Assembly (NCBI RefSeq): GCF_900098745.1
Contig: NZ_FQTT01000014.1
Coordinates: 1 to 64,000, forward strand
Length of the DNA stretch: 64,000 nucleotides
Reading direction: 5' to 3'
DNA from: Actinomyces glycerinitolerans
GTDB lineage: Bacteria > Actinomycetota > Actinomycetes > Actinomycetales > Actinomycetaceae
Below, piece by piece: positions 17,390 through 26,434 of the stretch. The notes beneath the pieces are model-generated. The model saw only the letters and a list, made by a program, of their open reading frames with translations, searched no databases and was not told where the DNA came from. Every line of letters begins with the position of its first letter. Positions within the stretch are counted from its first letter, which is position 1. A program made the position numbers and the translations under genes.

Positions 17390-17671
17390 GAATGGTCACG
17401 TACCTCTCGGCTGGAGACCGACCCAGGGATCAGGGCGGCACCCTCGCGACCACGGCAACGTCGAACGCGCACAGAAGAGTGGTTTCGGCACCGGCGCAAC
17501 GTCAGGGAAGCGGAACGAGGGACCATTACATTTAAAGCGCAAACGCGATTCTGGTCAAATACCAATCGTTTGACGGACACGGTGTGCGCGGGTCAGCATT
17601 GGCAGGTCATCACAGGCCTGTGCCCTGAACCCGTCTGCGCCCTGCAGCGATGACATGTGAGGAGAATCCCT
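17390..17671. promoter_or_regulatory. Divergent promoter region of polysaccharide locus A
   Basis: This 280-bp gap separates the leftward dehydratase operon from the rightward flippase. Its middle (17520-17580) is distinctly AT-rich compared with the surroundings, as expected of promoters. I could not assign specific boxes. Confidence 0.45.
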
Positions 17672-19102
17672 GTGTCCACCGCATCCCCCTCCAGCCGCAG
17701 CCTGACCCGGGGCCTGCCCTGGGTTCTGGTCGGCAACGTCCTGTACATGGCTTCGGCGGCCCTGCTCACGCTGGTGCTGCCGCGCATCATCTCCGTGGCC
17801 GACTACGGGCTGTGGCAGCTGTACCAGCTGTACGTCATGTACTTCGGGTATGTGACCTTCGGCTACACCGATGGCGTGTACCTGCGGCTGGGCGGCCGCC
17901 GCTGGGCGGACATGCCCGGGCCACGCCTGTCCGCCGGCCTGATCCGCCTGTTCGCCCTCGACCTGCTGGCCTGCATCGGCCTGGTGGCGTGGGTGTGGGC
18001 GGCCGCCCCACCGCAGCAGCGGGGCCTGATCCTGGTGCTGGCCGGGCTGGGCGCCCTGTTCTACGTGCCGCGCACCCTGGTCACCGTGGTGCTGCAGATC
18101 GCCGGCCGGGCACGTGCCTTCGCCCTGGGCACGGTGGTGGAGCGGATGGTGACCTTCGTCGGCGTCGGTGGGGCCCTGCTGTTCGGGGTACGCGCGGTGA
18201 TCGTGTTTATTGTCTTCGACGTGCTGGGCAAGGCCCTGGGCCTGGTGATCGCGGTGCTCATCGCCCGCGGGGTATTCCTTGCTCGCCCCGACTTGAGCTG
18301 GCAGGCCACGCGGGAGTTCTTCGTCGACTGCGGAGCGGGCATGTTCGTGCTGGTGTCCAACCTGGCCGCCGCCCTGATCACCTTCGTTGTGCGCTGGGCG
18401 GTGGAGGACCACTGGGGTATCGAGATGTTCGCGCAGGTGTCCCTGGCATTCCAGTTCACCACCATGTTCATGGTGCTGGTCAACTCGGTGTCCATCTCCG
18501 TGTACCCGCAGCTGAGCAACCTGGACCGCGCCCACTACGCCGACGCCTATGCCACCCTGCGCTCGCGGTTCGTCACGCCGCTGGTGCTCATGCTCGGCCT
18601 GTACTTCCCGCTGGCCTGGGTGCTGGGCCTGTGGCTGCCCAACTACGGGCAGGCGATCTTCTTCCTGGCGCTGCTGTTCCCCCTGAGCGTGTACGAGACC
18701 AAGAGCAGGGGCCTGTCGGTGGTGTTCCTGAAGGTGATGCGCCGGGAGCGCCTGATGGCGGTCATAAACCTGGCCTGCCTGGGACTGGCCGTGGTGGGCA
18801 CGTGGTGGACCGTCTACCTGTGGGGTTCGGTGACTGCGGCCGTGTTCCTGATTGCGATGGTCTCGGCGGTGCGCTCGATCGCTTCGGAGGTGTTGATCAA
18901 CCGGCTCATTGGCGTGCCGATTCTGGCCGATACCCTCACCGAGCTACTGGTGTGTGCCGTGTTCCTGGGAGTGGTCGCCGCGGGCGGGCCGCCGCTGGGG
19001 CTACTGGCCGTCTACGCCACACTGGTCCTGTACGGCTATGTTCACCGCGATGCGCTGCCGGGTTTGGGGGGCCGGCGCCGCGGTCGGCGCGCAGTCGACT
19101 AG
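17672..19102 (+). CDS. Polysaccharide flippase (Wzx-like, MOP superfamily)
   Basis: About 476 aa with 12-14 hydrophobic helices. It starts RGLPWVLVGNVLYMASAALLTLVLPRIISVADYGLWQL, which matches the helix 1-2 layout of oligosaccharide flippases (split here only by description). The start taken is the GTG at 17672, because GAGGAG lies 7 nt before it; a GTG at 17657 would overlap that site. It would move the lipid-linked repeat unit of locus A across the membrane. It is the only rightward gene of the locus and is followed by a kilobase of repeat-rich non-coding DNA. Confidence 0.85.
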   Translation: MSTASPSSRSLTRGLPWVLVGNVLYMASAALLTLVLPRIISVADYGLWQLYQLYVMYFGYVTFGYTDGVYLRLGGRRWADMPGPRLSAGLIRLFALDLLACIGLVAWVWAAAPPQQRGLILVLAGLGALFYVPRTLVTVVLQIAGRARAFALGTVVERMVTFVGVGGALLFGVRAVIVFIVFDVLGKALGLVIAVLIARGVFLARPDLSWQATREFFVDCGAGMFVLVSNLAAALITFVVRWAVEDHWGIEMFAQVSLAFQFTTMFMVLVNSVSISVYPQLSNLDRAHYADAYATLRSRFVTPLVLMLGLYFPLAWVLGLWLPNYGQAIFFLALLFPLSVYETKSRGLSVVFLKVMRRERLMAVINLACLGLAVVGTWWTVYLWGSVTAAVFLIAMVSAVRSIASEVLINRLIGVPILADTLTELLVCAVFLGVVAAGGPPLGLLAVYATLVLYGYVHRDALPGLGGRRRGRRAVD

Positions 19103-19121
19103 CCCGCGTGATGCTGCCGCT

Positions 19122-19191
19122 GACGGTTCGCCGGGTACAACGACGGTTCGTGTCTTCCGGTGGACGCTTCGCTACTTCTTGCGACGGTTCG
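19122..19191. repeat. GACGGTTCG/GACGCTTCG repeat cluster, copy 1
   Basis: GACGGTTCG occurs at 19122, 19142 and 19183 and GACGCTTCG at 19163. The string TTCCGGTGGACGCTTCG is shared in reverse complement with the cluster at 38868-39024. Confidence 0.75.
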
Positions 19192-19317
19192 GCGCATGTA
19201 CCCCGCTGTGTTGTCTCCTAACTTCTGGGACGGTTGAGTCTCAAGGGGTCTGGGGCTTTGACCCCGTGGTGGGTGGTGGGTGTTGCCGGCCTGGTGGGTT
19301 GGGTGCTGGTGGGTGGT

Positions 19318-19492
19318 GCGCGCCTCGGGCGCCCCGCTGTGGGGCAGAATGTCCGAATTCGGCACGAAGGCTGCCGGCGATCGCTATGGTCGTTTCTGAA
19401 ACCGCATGATTCCAACGTTCTGGCCACGGCCGCCGGCGACGTCGGAGTCGTTTATGCCGATCCTGGACACTTTGGGCTGCCGAGCACGGGAA
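19318..19492 (+). repeat. Dispersed intergenic element of about 175 bp, copy 1
   Basis: Matches the reverse complement of 54574-54752 over its length. Near-identical blocks include CGCATGATTCCAACGTTCT, CCACGGCCGCCGGCGACG and ATGCCGATCCTGGACACTTT. It lies 3' of the flippase in locus A. In one frame both copies read MIPTF-PRPPAT-ES-MPILDTLG, but most differences change residues and copy 1 has a stop just upstream. Confidence 0.85.
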
Positions 19493-19879
19493 CGAGCACC
19501 AGCGGCGAGCAACCTTGGGCGGACAGGCCCCCTACCCCCGCACCCCCGACCTCGCCCCGGAATGCAACATCACACCCCCCGGGGAGCTGGTTTGGGGGCT
19601 CTTCCGGTTTGAGGGTGTGGTGCGGGGAGGTCGTACTCGACCCGCCGGGGTCGCGTTCGGGCTGAAGAGGACGTACTCGCCCGGCGAAGACGGGTCGTTC
19701 TGGGGCTTGTGAGGTCGTTGTCAGTGTTGCGCGTTGTTGTTTGCCCGGGCGGGCGGGTCGGTGGGGTCCCATCGAGGACGTGGGTTAGCCCGCGAGGACA
19801 TGGCCCGGAAGCGACAATGACCCGGCCGGCCTGACAACGACCCCACACACCCGAACCACCACACCCTCAAACCGAAGAA

Positions 19880-19966
19880 CCGGTTTGGGCCCGCCCGGGA
19901 CTCTCCAAGGCGTTGCCGTACTCGACGGCAACCAACACAGCCGGTTTGGGCCCGCCCGGGACTCTC
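19880..19966. repeat. 26-bp direct repeat pair
   Basis: CCGGTTTGGGCCCGCCCGGG plus ACTCTC occurs exactly at 19880-19905 and 19941-19966. Each unit contains a GGGCCC..CCCGGG near-palindrome. Confidence 0.85.
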
Positions 19967-20144
19967 GGCTCTGCGCTCGGGGCGCCGGCCGACGGCGGTA
20001 AGGCCAGCCGGGCCCGGCGCCTGTGCCTGTCCCGGGCTCCTACTTGGACCGCGATTCTGTGGTTGACCGCCTGGGGTGCGTCTGAGGCGGTCCAAGGGCA
20101 GCCCGGTGGTCCGGGTGCAGCCCGGCGGGATTGGGACCCGCCAT

Positions 20145-20207
20145 CTCTACCAACCTCGGCCACGTAACTTCTACCGACCTCGGTGCGTAACTTCTACCGA
20201 CCTCGGG
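20145..20207. repeat. 23-bp-period tandem repeat TTCTACCGACCTCGGT, copy 1
   Basis: Three units: a diverged one at 20146, then 20169-20184 and 20192-20207, separated by GCGTAAC-type spacers. Related sequence appears in two other gaps (56692-56740 and 59403-59437). The outer unit supplies the last codons and stop of the Wzy gene. Confidence 0.85.
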
Positions 20208-21766
20208 GTATTGCCGGCTTCGCGCAGCAGGGCGGCGGCCAGGGACAGCACGGTCACGCCGAGCAGCGCCACTAGCACGCTGGGCGTCAGCCAGGTGCTC
20301 AGGAAGCCGGTGGCACTGCCGCGCGGCGCCCACAGCAGCGTCGGCACGATCACCAGGCGCAGGCCGTTGCGCAGCGGCTGCCCCTTGATCAGGGTGCAGG
20401 CCCAGATGCACACGGCGCCGTACACGGCTCCGCCCACCAGCACGCCTGCGTAGCCGTAGTCGTAGAAGAGCTCCGCGATGAAGGACGATCCCGTGCCGCG
20501 GCCGCTGAGGTACTGCGGCCCCAGCAGCGTGTAGGCGAAGGCGTGGGTGAAGGAGCCGCCGTGCAGGGCGTGCGCGACGGTGTTGCCGTGGTAGACCTGG
20601 GCGTCGAGCAGGCGGGCGGGCAGCCCGGAGTGCAGGAACTCACCGGTGTACCAGTCCTGGGGAATGAAGTCGGCGTAGGTGTAGGCGTTGCGCACCACAG
20701 TCGAGCTCACGCCCTGGCCGTACAACAGCTGCAGGATCGGGTTGCGGCCGGCGGTGTCCGAGGCGACCGCACCGACGCCGCGCGCCGACTCCACCGCGGC
20801 CAAGGCGACCGCGACCAGCGGCACCATGACGACGCCGACGATCCGGCCCGTCCTCCCGATGCGCCAGGTGCCGGGCGGGTCCTGGCGGGCACGCACGATC
20901 CAGTAGGCGAGGATGATGACCAGGCCGCCCACGAAGGTGCCGCGCTGCCCGGTCAGCAGACTCAGTGCCAGGTAAACGGCCCAGCCGACGCTGGCGGCCG
21001 TGACCTGGCGGCGCGGCGGGAACAGGCCCAGATAGATCGTCAGCACCAGCGGCAGCATGATCTCGATGCGGCGCAGCCCGTACATGGACCCGGAGGCGTC
21101 CTCCAGATCGGAGAAATCCGTGTAATAGGACAGGTAGCCGTTGGCCAGCACGTAGCGGGCCCGCAGCGCCACCGATATCAGTGACAGGACGAGCGTGGCC
21201 CAGTACAGGAAGCGCACGATCGACGGGTCCGCCAGCACGGTCGCGCCCTCGGGAACGCCAATGCGGGCGGAGCCGAAGCGCCCGCGGCTGGAGCCGGCGG
21301 AACCAGCGCCGCCCACCGCCCGCAGGCGCGACTTCCCTGTGCGCCAGGCACTCACGGCCAGCGCCCCGGCCAGAATGCCGATCAGGCTCAGCGCCAGGCA
21401 CAGCTGCAGGTGCTCAGTCTGCCCCGGCGGCGCCTGGCTGGTCTCATAGTGGAAGAAGTCCACCGTGATTTCGCGCCCCAGCAGCAGCAGGAAGAAGGAC
21501 ACCAGGAAGGCCGCCAGGATGGTGCGCTCGGCCATGCGGGCGGCGGCGAACAGCAGCGCGTTCAGCCACAGCAGCAGAATCAGGACCCAGGGAAGCGACG
21601 CCTGGGTGGCCAGAGCCAGGGCGACCGCCGCCAGGTTGCACAGGGCGGCGACCAGCGCCAGCCCGGGGCGGCGCGAGACAGCGCGCTCGACCCGACGGCG
21701 TTGGTTCGGCTCGCCGTTCACCGCGTCGCCGGCTGATGACTGCTGTCCCGGAGCCTGTCCGCTCAT
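20171..21766 (-). CDS. O-antigen/oligosaccharide repeat-unit polymerase (Wzy-like)
   Basis: 531 aa with about 11-12 membrane helices. A hydrophilic loop carries LYGQGVSSTVVRNAYTYAD and a long outer loop near residues 380-440 (GNTVAHALHGGSF, LGPQYLSGRG), as in oligosaccharide repeat polymerases. It probably polymerises the locus A repeat unit outside the membrane. Its ATG overlaps the stop of the upstream GT4 gene by 4 bp. The C-terminus AGNTPRSVEVTHRGR is encoded by the 23-bp intergenic repeat, which also supplies the TAG. The original end has therefore been replaced or extended by repeat DNA. Confidence 0.82.
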   Translation of the reverse strand: MSGQAPGQQSSAGDAVNGEPNQRRRVERAVSRRPGLALVAALCNLAAVALALATQASLPWVLILLLWLNALLFAAARMAERTILAAFLVSFFLLLLGREITVDFFHYETSQAPPGQTEHLQLCLALSLIGILAGALAVSAWRTGKSRLRAVGGAGSAGSSRGRFGSARIGVPEGATVLADPSIVRFLYWATLVLSLISVALRARYVLANGYLSYYTDFSDLEDASGSMYGLRRIEIMLPLVLTIYLGLFPPRRQVTAASVGWAVYLALSLLTGQRGTFVGGLVIILAYWIVRARQDPPGTWRIGRTGRIVGVVMVPLVAVALAAVESARGVGAVASDTAGRNPILQLLYGQGVSSTVVRNAYTYADFIPQDWYTGEFLHSGLPARLLDAQVYHGNTVAHALHGGSFTHAFAYTLLGPQYLSGRGTGSSFIAELFYDYGYAGVLVGGAVYGAVCIWACTLIKGQPLRNGLRLVIVPTLLWAPRGSATGFLSTWLTPSVLVALLGVTVLSLAAALLREAGNTPRSVEVTHRGR

Positions 21767-23046
21767 GCTCGTCCCTCCTGCGCGGCGGCGCGGGATTCCG
21801 CCCCCTCCAGCAGGCCGGACAGCTCCGCGGCGAAGCGGGTGTACAGGGCGCGCGCGTCGCAGCGCTCCTCCCAGGTGCGCCGGGCGCCGGCGCGCAGGTC
21901 GGCATAGGCATCCTCATCCAGGCCCGCGATCTGCTCAATGGCGCCCCGCACTTGCGCCGGCGTCGGATCGGCGGGCAACAGAACCCCGTTGACGCCGGTG
22001 CGCACCAGCTCGCCGGTGCCGCCCACATCCGTGGCCACCACCGGGATGCCCGCCGACAGCGCCTCCATGATCGACACGGGCACGCCCTCGGAGGCGGAGA
22101 CGTTGACCAGCAGGTGGCGGGGGGAGTGCACGTACTCCTCCACCAGGTCGGCGTTGCGCACGAAGCCCCGCCAGGTGAGGCTCACGTTGGCGGGCAGCTC
22201 GGCGTCGGCCTGCGCCTGCAGCTGCTCACGCAGCTCCCCCTCACCGAAGTGGTCCCACTGGACCGGCAGTTCGGTTCCGGCCAGCGCCTCGACCAGCAGG
22301 TCCAGGCGCTTGATGGGGACGATGGTCGAGCAGGATACGATCCGCAGCCCCTCCCGGCGGGGCGGCACCGCGGCGGGGACACCGTGATCGGTGGTGCCCA
22401 GGCGGGCGACGACGGCCTTGTCCGCCGCCTCCGGCTGCCGGTCCAGCAGGTAGCGCAGTCCGTGGTCCGCCACCAGGTAGATGCGGTCCAGGTCGGCCAC
22501 CGTCTGTGCTCGCAGCGGCAGGTAGCCGCGGGGGGAGTACTCCTCGTACAGGTCCGCGCGGTGGGCTCGCGCCACCGAGGCCGTGCGGCGGAAGCGGCGG
22601 CGCAGTCGAGCAGCCATATGGGGCTGATAGGCGAAGCGGTAGGAGTAGAAGACCACCTCGTCGTCCGGGCCCGCCCCGGCCTCCCGGAGAAACCGGGCGA
22701 CCTGGGCGGACTCGTGACGGGCGCGGCTGAGGAACACGAACAGGGTGACCACGCGGGAGGGGCTGAGCCGGCGGCGGCGGGCCAGGTCGGCCAGCTCGCG
22801 GTACAGGTTGGCGTCGCCCAGCACCGGGAAGGAACCGAGCAGGTAGAACAGGCGGGAGCGGAACGGGATCGCATGCGCGCGCATGCCCGCCGGCAGCGGG
22901 CGCACGTTGGCGCGCTGGTCCTCCCGTACCGACAGAGACATGATGTCCACCTGGTCGAAACCGGTCAGGTACTCCAGCTCGGTCGCCAGGAACGGCTCCC
23001 AGTTGCCCCAGGGGAAGGCGTTCGCCAGGATGACAAGTCGTTTCAT
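21763..23046 (-). CDS. Glycosyltransferase family 4 (GT-B fold)
   Basis: 427 aa from MKRLVILANAFPWG. The ATG at 23046 is chosen because CAGGAGG precedes it and it overlaps the stop of the ATP-grasp gene (ATGA). The C-terminal donor-binding half has VSCSTIVPIKRLDLLV, HFGEGELRE and the EX7E motif in SEGVPVSIMEALSAG, followed by VVATDVGGTGE. It should transfer a sugar from a nucleotide donor to the lipid-linked intermediate of locus A. It is the only plain glycosyltransferase in locus A, which is few for a repeat unit. Confidence 0.88.
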   Translation of the reverse strand: MKRLVILANAFPWGNWEPFLATELEYLTGFDQVDIMSLSVREDQRANVRPLPAGMRAHAIPFRSRLFYLLGSFPVLGDANLYRELADLARRRRLSPSRVVTLFVFLSRARHESAQVARFLREAGAGPDDEVVFYSYRFAYQPHMAARLRRRFRRTASVARAHRADLYEEYSPRGYLPLRAQTVADLDRIYLVADHGLRYLLDRQPEAADKAVVARLGTTDHGVPAAVPPRREGLRIVSCSTIVPIKRLDLLVEALAGTELPVQWDHFGEGELREQLQAQADAELPANVSLTWRGFVRNADLVEEYVHSPRHLLVNVSASEGVPVSIMEALSAGIPVVATDVGGTGELVRTGVNGVLLPADPTPAQVRGAIEQIAGLDEDAYADLRAGARRTWEERCDARALYTRFAAELSGLLEGAESRAAAQEGRA

Positions 23047-25574
23047 GCCGCCTCCTGCAGTCGGAAGGTCACCTGGGCGGCCAGGGCGGCGGCCCGCTGC
23101 CGACACTGCTCCAGGTCTTGCCCGCGCACCACCACCTGTCCCAGACAGTCATTGGAGGAGGCGAAGCCGTCGATGCGGTCGCCCGGGCCGCGGAACAGGC
23201 TCAGGTCCACCGCCCAGTCGGGCAGGTCCCGGGGCACCAGCACGTCGGCGATGGTGCCGTGGGCGTCAGGGTCCGTGAGCATCAGTGCCAGGGCGGCGCC
23301 CGGCCCGGGTTCGCGCCGCGCCCAGGTGCCGGGCACGTCCAGGTCCAGCGCCTCCCGGGCCACCAGCTCGTAGTAGTCCAGGCCGTGCACGGCACCCATC
23401 AACTCGGGCAGTCCGTTGGCCCCGGCGCGGCCGGTCAGCTCGATCACGTACACCTGGCCGTCGCAGGCCATCAGGTCGATGTTGACGGCGCAGTCGTCCA
23501 GACCCAGCGCCGCCACCGCCGCGGCCGTGACCTCGCGAGCCTGGGCGGCCAGGTCGGCGTCGTCGAGGGGCACGTGGTGGCCGATGGGGATCGGCAGGCC
23601 GGCGGCCAGGTCGTCGCCGTGGACGGTGACGTGTATCAGCTCGCCGTCGTGCGCCAGCGCCTGCGCGCCGAACTCGCGGCCGTCCAGGAAGCGTTCGACG
23701 ATCACCGTGCCGTGGCGGCTGAGGGCGTGGGCGCGATCGAAGGCGGCGCGGGCCTGGTCGGATGAGGCCACCTTGAACACGCCGGAGGAGCCCTGCAGGT
23801 CGGCGGCCTTGACCATGGCCGGCAGACCGACGGCGGCCAGGGCGGCGTCCAGTTCATCGCGGCTGGTGACCTCCCGGAATGGGGCGGTTGATACGCCGCG
23901 CTCGACCAGGCGGCGCTTCATGGCCAGCTTGTCCATGCACAGCCGTGCGGCGGCGCGGCCGATACCGCGCAGCCCCAGCTCGTCGACCACCGCGCCCAGC
24001 GCCTCCAGGCCCGTGTCCAGGCAGCTGGTGGCGACGGCGTCGACACCGGCCAGACGGGCCTCCCGGGCCACCGCGGCCGGGTCGAGCAGGTCCACGTCGA
24101 TGGCCTCATCGGCCTCCTTGAGTCCCGGCGGCGGACCGGCGGTGAGGCTGGCGACTACCGCGGTGGCTCCCAGGCGCTTGACGGCGCGGATAAGCCCCAA
24201 CTGGCCGCGGCCGGCGCCGATGATCAGCACGCGGCGGCCCCGCGCGGGCAGGTCGGCCGGCGTCGAGGAGGCGGGGCCGGGGGAGGCCGCCGTCGGCGTG
24301 GCGGCGGGGGAGGGGAGCTGCGCGTCGACCTCGATGCGGATCAGGTCGCGGGCCCGCTCGCAGGCGGCGACGGCGGTGACGCGGTCGGGGGCGGAGGCAA
24401 CCACCACGCCCAGGCGATCCGTGCTGGAGTGCAGCGGGGCGATGGCCTCGCCGGGCTGCGCCAGGGTGATGACGGCGTCGACGCCGGGTACAGCGCGCGC
24501 CTCCTCCACCCCGTGGAAGGCGCGCAGCACGCCCTCGGGGGCGGTCAGGAAGCGAATGGCGGCGGCCCGTCCGGAGGAGGCCGGCATCTCGATCTTCTCC
24601 CCGCAGGCCTGCCGCAGCACCAGCCCGATGAAGTCGATGCCGGTGGAGCCGGGCACCACATGGGAGGAGACGAAGTCGCCGGCCATGCGGCAGCCGAACT
24701 CAATGAGCACGGGTCCGTTGTCCGTCAGCATCATCTCCACGTGGGCTGGGCCGAAGTGCATGTCCACGGCGGCCAGGCACTGGGCCACCAGGGCGTGGGC
24801 GGCGGCCAGGGTGTCGGCGTCCAGGTCGGCGGGCTGGGTGTGGCCGGTCTCAATGAAGTGGGGGCTGCCGGTGGTGTCCTTGTCCGTGGTGGCGACCACG
24901 TGGTACGTACCGTCCACGCACAGCACCTCGCAGCTGATCTCCCGCCCCACCAGCAGCTCCTCCACGATCACGGTCGGTTCGTAGGAGGGAGCCAGGGCAT
25001 AGTCCAGTGCCCGGGCCAGGTCTGCCTCGCTGTCCACCTGCACCACCCCGCGGGACCCGGAGGAGTCCAACGGCTTGACGATGCAGGGCAGGCCCACCTG
25101 GGCGACGGCGGCGCGCAGCTCGTCCAGGTCGGTGGCCAGGGCGAAGCGCGGGTGGGGTACGCCCGCGCGGGCGACGGCCTGAAGCATCAGCGCCTTGTCG
25201 GTACACGCCGCGGCCGTGTCCGGCGAGACGGCGGGCAGACCGTGAGCCTGGGCGACGGCCGCCATGGCCCGCACCGGCCGGTCCGTGCCCACAGAGGTGA
25301 CCCCCGCCAGCTCGCGGTCGCGAGTCAGGGCCAGCAGCCCCTCCACGTCGGTGGTGGACACGGCGGCGAACTCGTCCGCCAGCGCGGCGCCGGGAACGTT
25401 GGGGTTGGCGTCCACGACCAGCGTGCGCAGCCCCAGGTCGCGGGCCCTGCGGATCATCGGCACCTGGAGCGGAGAACCTCCCAGGATCAGCACCGGTGGG
25501 CGTTCGGCGGCGGGGCGCGTCGACTGGTCGGCGTCCGCGTGGGGCTGGATGGCGGGGGTTTCAGGGACGGTCAT
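23043..25574 (-). CDS. Fused double ATP-grasp ligase in polysaccharide locus A
   Basis: 843 aa made of two similar halves joined by a Pro/Ala/Ser linker near 420-440. Each half has an N-terminal Rossmann-like region (PPVLILGGSPLQ; RRVLIIGAGRGQLGL), an ATP-grasp core with its lysine (CIVKPLDSSGSRG; AMVKAADLQGSSG), a hinge (VEELLVGREIS; VERFLDGREFG) and a metal-binding end (VLIEFGCRMAGD; VIELTGRAGANG). Such enzymes form amide or thioester bonds from a carboxylate via acyl phosphate. The layout recalls carbamoyl-phosphate synthase and carboxylate-amine ligases. Between a sugar transferase and a glycosyltransferase, amino-acid or peptide decoration of the glycan or its precursor is the likeliest role. 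The ATG has AAGGAG upstream. Confidence 0.88.
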   Translation of the reverse strand: MTVPETPAIQPHADADQSTRPAAERPPVLILGGSPLQVPMIRRARDLGLRTLVVDANPNVPGAALADEFAAVSTTDVEGLLALTRDRELAGVTSVGTDRPVRAMAAVAQAHGLPAVSPDTAAACTDKALMLQAVARAGVPHPRFALATDLDELRAAVAQVGLPCIVKPLDSSGSRGVVQVDSEADLARALDYALAPSYEPTVIVEELLVGREISCEVLCVDGTYHVVATTDKDTTGSPHFIETGHTQPADLDADTLAAAHALVAQCLAAVDMHFGPAHVEMMLTDNGPVLIEFGCRMAGDFVSSHVVPGSTGIDFIGLVLRQACGEKIEMPASSGRAAAIRFLTAPEGVLRAFHGVEEARAVPGVDAVITLAQPGEAIAPLHSSTDRLGVVVASAPDRVTAVAACERARDLIRIEVDAQLPSPAATPTAASPGPASSTPADLPARGRRVLIIGAGRGQLGLIRAVKRLGATAVVASLTAGPPPGLKEADEAIDVDLLDPAAVAREARLAGVDAVATSCLDTGLEALGAVVDELGLRGIGRAAARLCMDKLAMKRRLVERGVSTAPFREVTSRDELDAALAAVGLPAMVKAADLQGSSGVFKVASSDQARAAFDRAHALSRHGTVIVERFLDGREFGAQALAHDGELIHVTVHGDDLAAGLPIPIGHHVPLDDADLAAQAREVTAAAVAALGLDDCAVNIDLMACDGQVYVIELTGRAGANGLPELMGAVHGLDYYELVAREALDLDVPGTWARREPGPGAALALMLTDPDAHGTIADVLVPRDLPDWAVDLSLFRGPGDRIDGFASSNDCLGQVVVRGQDLEQCRQRAAALAAQVTFRLQEAA

Positions 25575-25607
25575 GAAGTGACTCCTTGGTTTCCTTGACG
25601 CCGGTTC

Positions 25608-26258
25608 TCAGGCGGTTTCCTTGGCGTCGGAGTAGACGGACTTGCCGGTGAGCACGGTCTGGATGGTTTTGAGCACGATGCGCAGGTCCAGGCCGAAGGA
25701 CAGGTGATCGACGTAGTAGCAGTCGGCGGCGTAGCGCTCGGGCAGGGTGGTGGAGTTGCGGTAGAAGGCCTGGTTGTAGCCGGTGATGCCGGGCCTGACC
25801 GTGAGTCGCCGCCGCTCGTCCGCGCCCATGCGCTCCAGCGGCTTGGTCGCCAGGTTGGGGCGCGGCCCGATCAGACTCATGGTGCCGTTCAGGACGTTGA
25901 GGAACTGGGGCACCTCGTCGACGGAGGTGGTGCGCAGGAAACGGCCCACACGGGTCACACGGGTATCGGTGCGGGAGGCGACGGAGGAGGAGTCCGCGTT
26001 GCGGATATCGGGTGCGCCCACGGACATGGAGCGGAACTTGAAGATCTTGAAGGGGCGGCCGTGGCGTCCCCAGCGCTCCTGCCGGTAGAAGATGGGGCCG
26101 CCGTCGTCGAGCTTGATGGCGGCGCCCACGCCGACGGTCAGCACCCCCAGCACCGGCATGACGGCGAGGGCGGCGCCCACGTCCAGGGCGCGCTTGCCGT
26201 AGCGGGCATAGAAGGTGCGTGGTTGCTTCCAGGTGCTCAGGGTCGCCTGGTTCGCCAT
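25608..26258 (-). CDS. Initiating sugar transferase (polyprenyl-phosphate phosphosugar transferase)
   Basis: 216 aa. Short PglC/WcaJ-C-type enzyme: KRALDVGAALAVMPVLG re-entrant helix, DGGPIFYRQERWG, FKIFKFRSM, then VDEVPQFLNVLNG and MSLIGPRPN. The Asp-Glu pair usual after the RSM region is represented by DEVPQ. It transfers a phosphosugar onto undecaprenyl phosphate, starting the locus A repeat unit, probably the amino-dideoxy sugar made by the dehydratase and aminotransferase. It is first in its operon, and AAGGGG precedes the ATG. Spacing to the ATP-grasp gene is 33 bp. Confidence 0.92.
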   Translation of the reverse strand: MANQATLSTWKQPRTFYARYGKRALDVGAALAVMPVLGVLTVGVGAAIKLDDGGPIFYRQERWGRHGRPFKIFKFRSMSVGAPDIRNADSSSVASRTDTRVTRVGRFLRTTSVDEVPQFLNVLNGTMSLIGPRPNLATKPLERMGADERRRLTVRPGITGYNQAFYRNSTTLPERYAADCYYVDHLSFGLDLRIVLKTIQTVLTGKSVYSDAKETA

Positions 26259-26434
26259 AGGAGTTCCCCTTTCGGAGGCTTCACCGGGGCAGCGGTCAGG
26301 AATGGGCAGGTGTCAGGAGGTAAACGGTCAGGAACAAGATGATCAGGAACAGGCACGGATCCGGTAACGGACGGGGCAAGTAGTGCCAGCTTAGCGGCTT
26401 TACGGGGGTGCGTGCACGGCGCACGCGTGAGAGA
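26259..26434. promoter_or_regulatory. Probable promoter region of the leftward locus A operon
   Basis: A gap of 176 bp upstream of the sugar transferase. It is locally AT-rich with imperfect repeats of GGTCAGGAA (26294-26360). It also holds the 3' end of proC transcription, as both genes run left. No clear boxes. Confidence 0.35.

Larger units (their letters stand above)
19103..20144. other. Repeat-rich intergenic region 1
   Basis: More than 1 kb without a believable gene; the open frames have no ribosome-binding sites and repeats run across them. It contains four GACGGTTCG-type units (19122-19191), one copy of an element of about 175 bp also found at 54574-54752, GTCGTACTCG-type units (19625-19720) and a 26-bp direct repeat (19880-19905 and 19941-19966). 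Confidence 0.7.

Noticed and set aside
19103-20144. Several frames of 60-140 codons in the repeat-rich gap
   Set aside because: They lack ribosome-binding sites, overlap each other on both strands and run across repeats.
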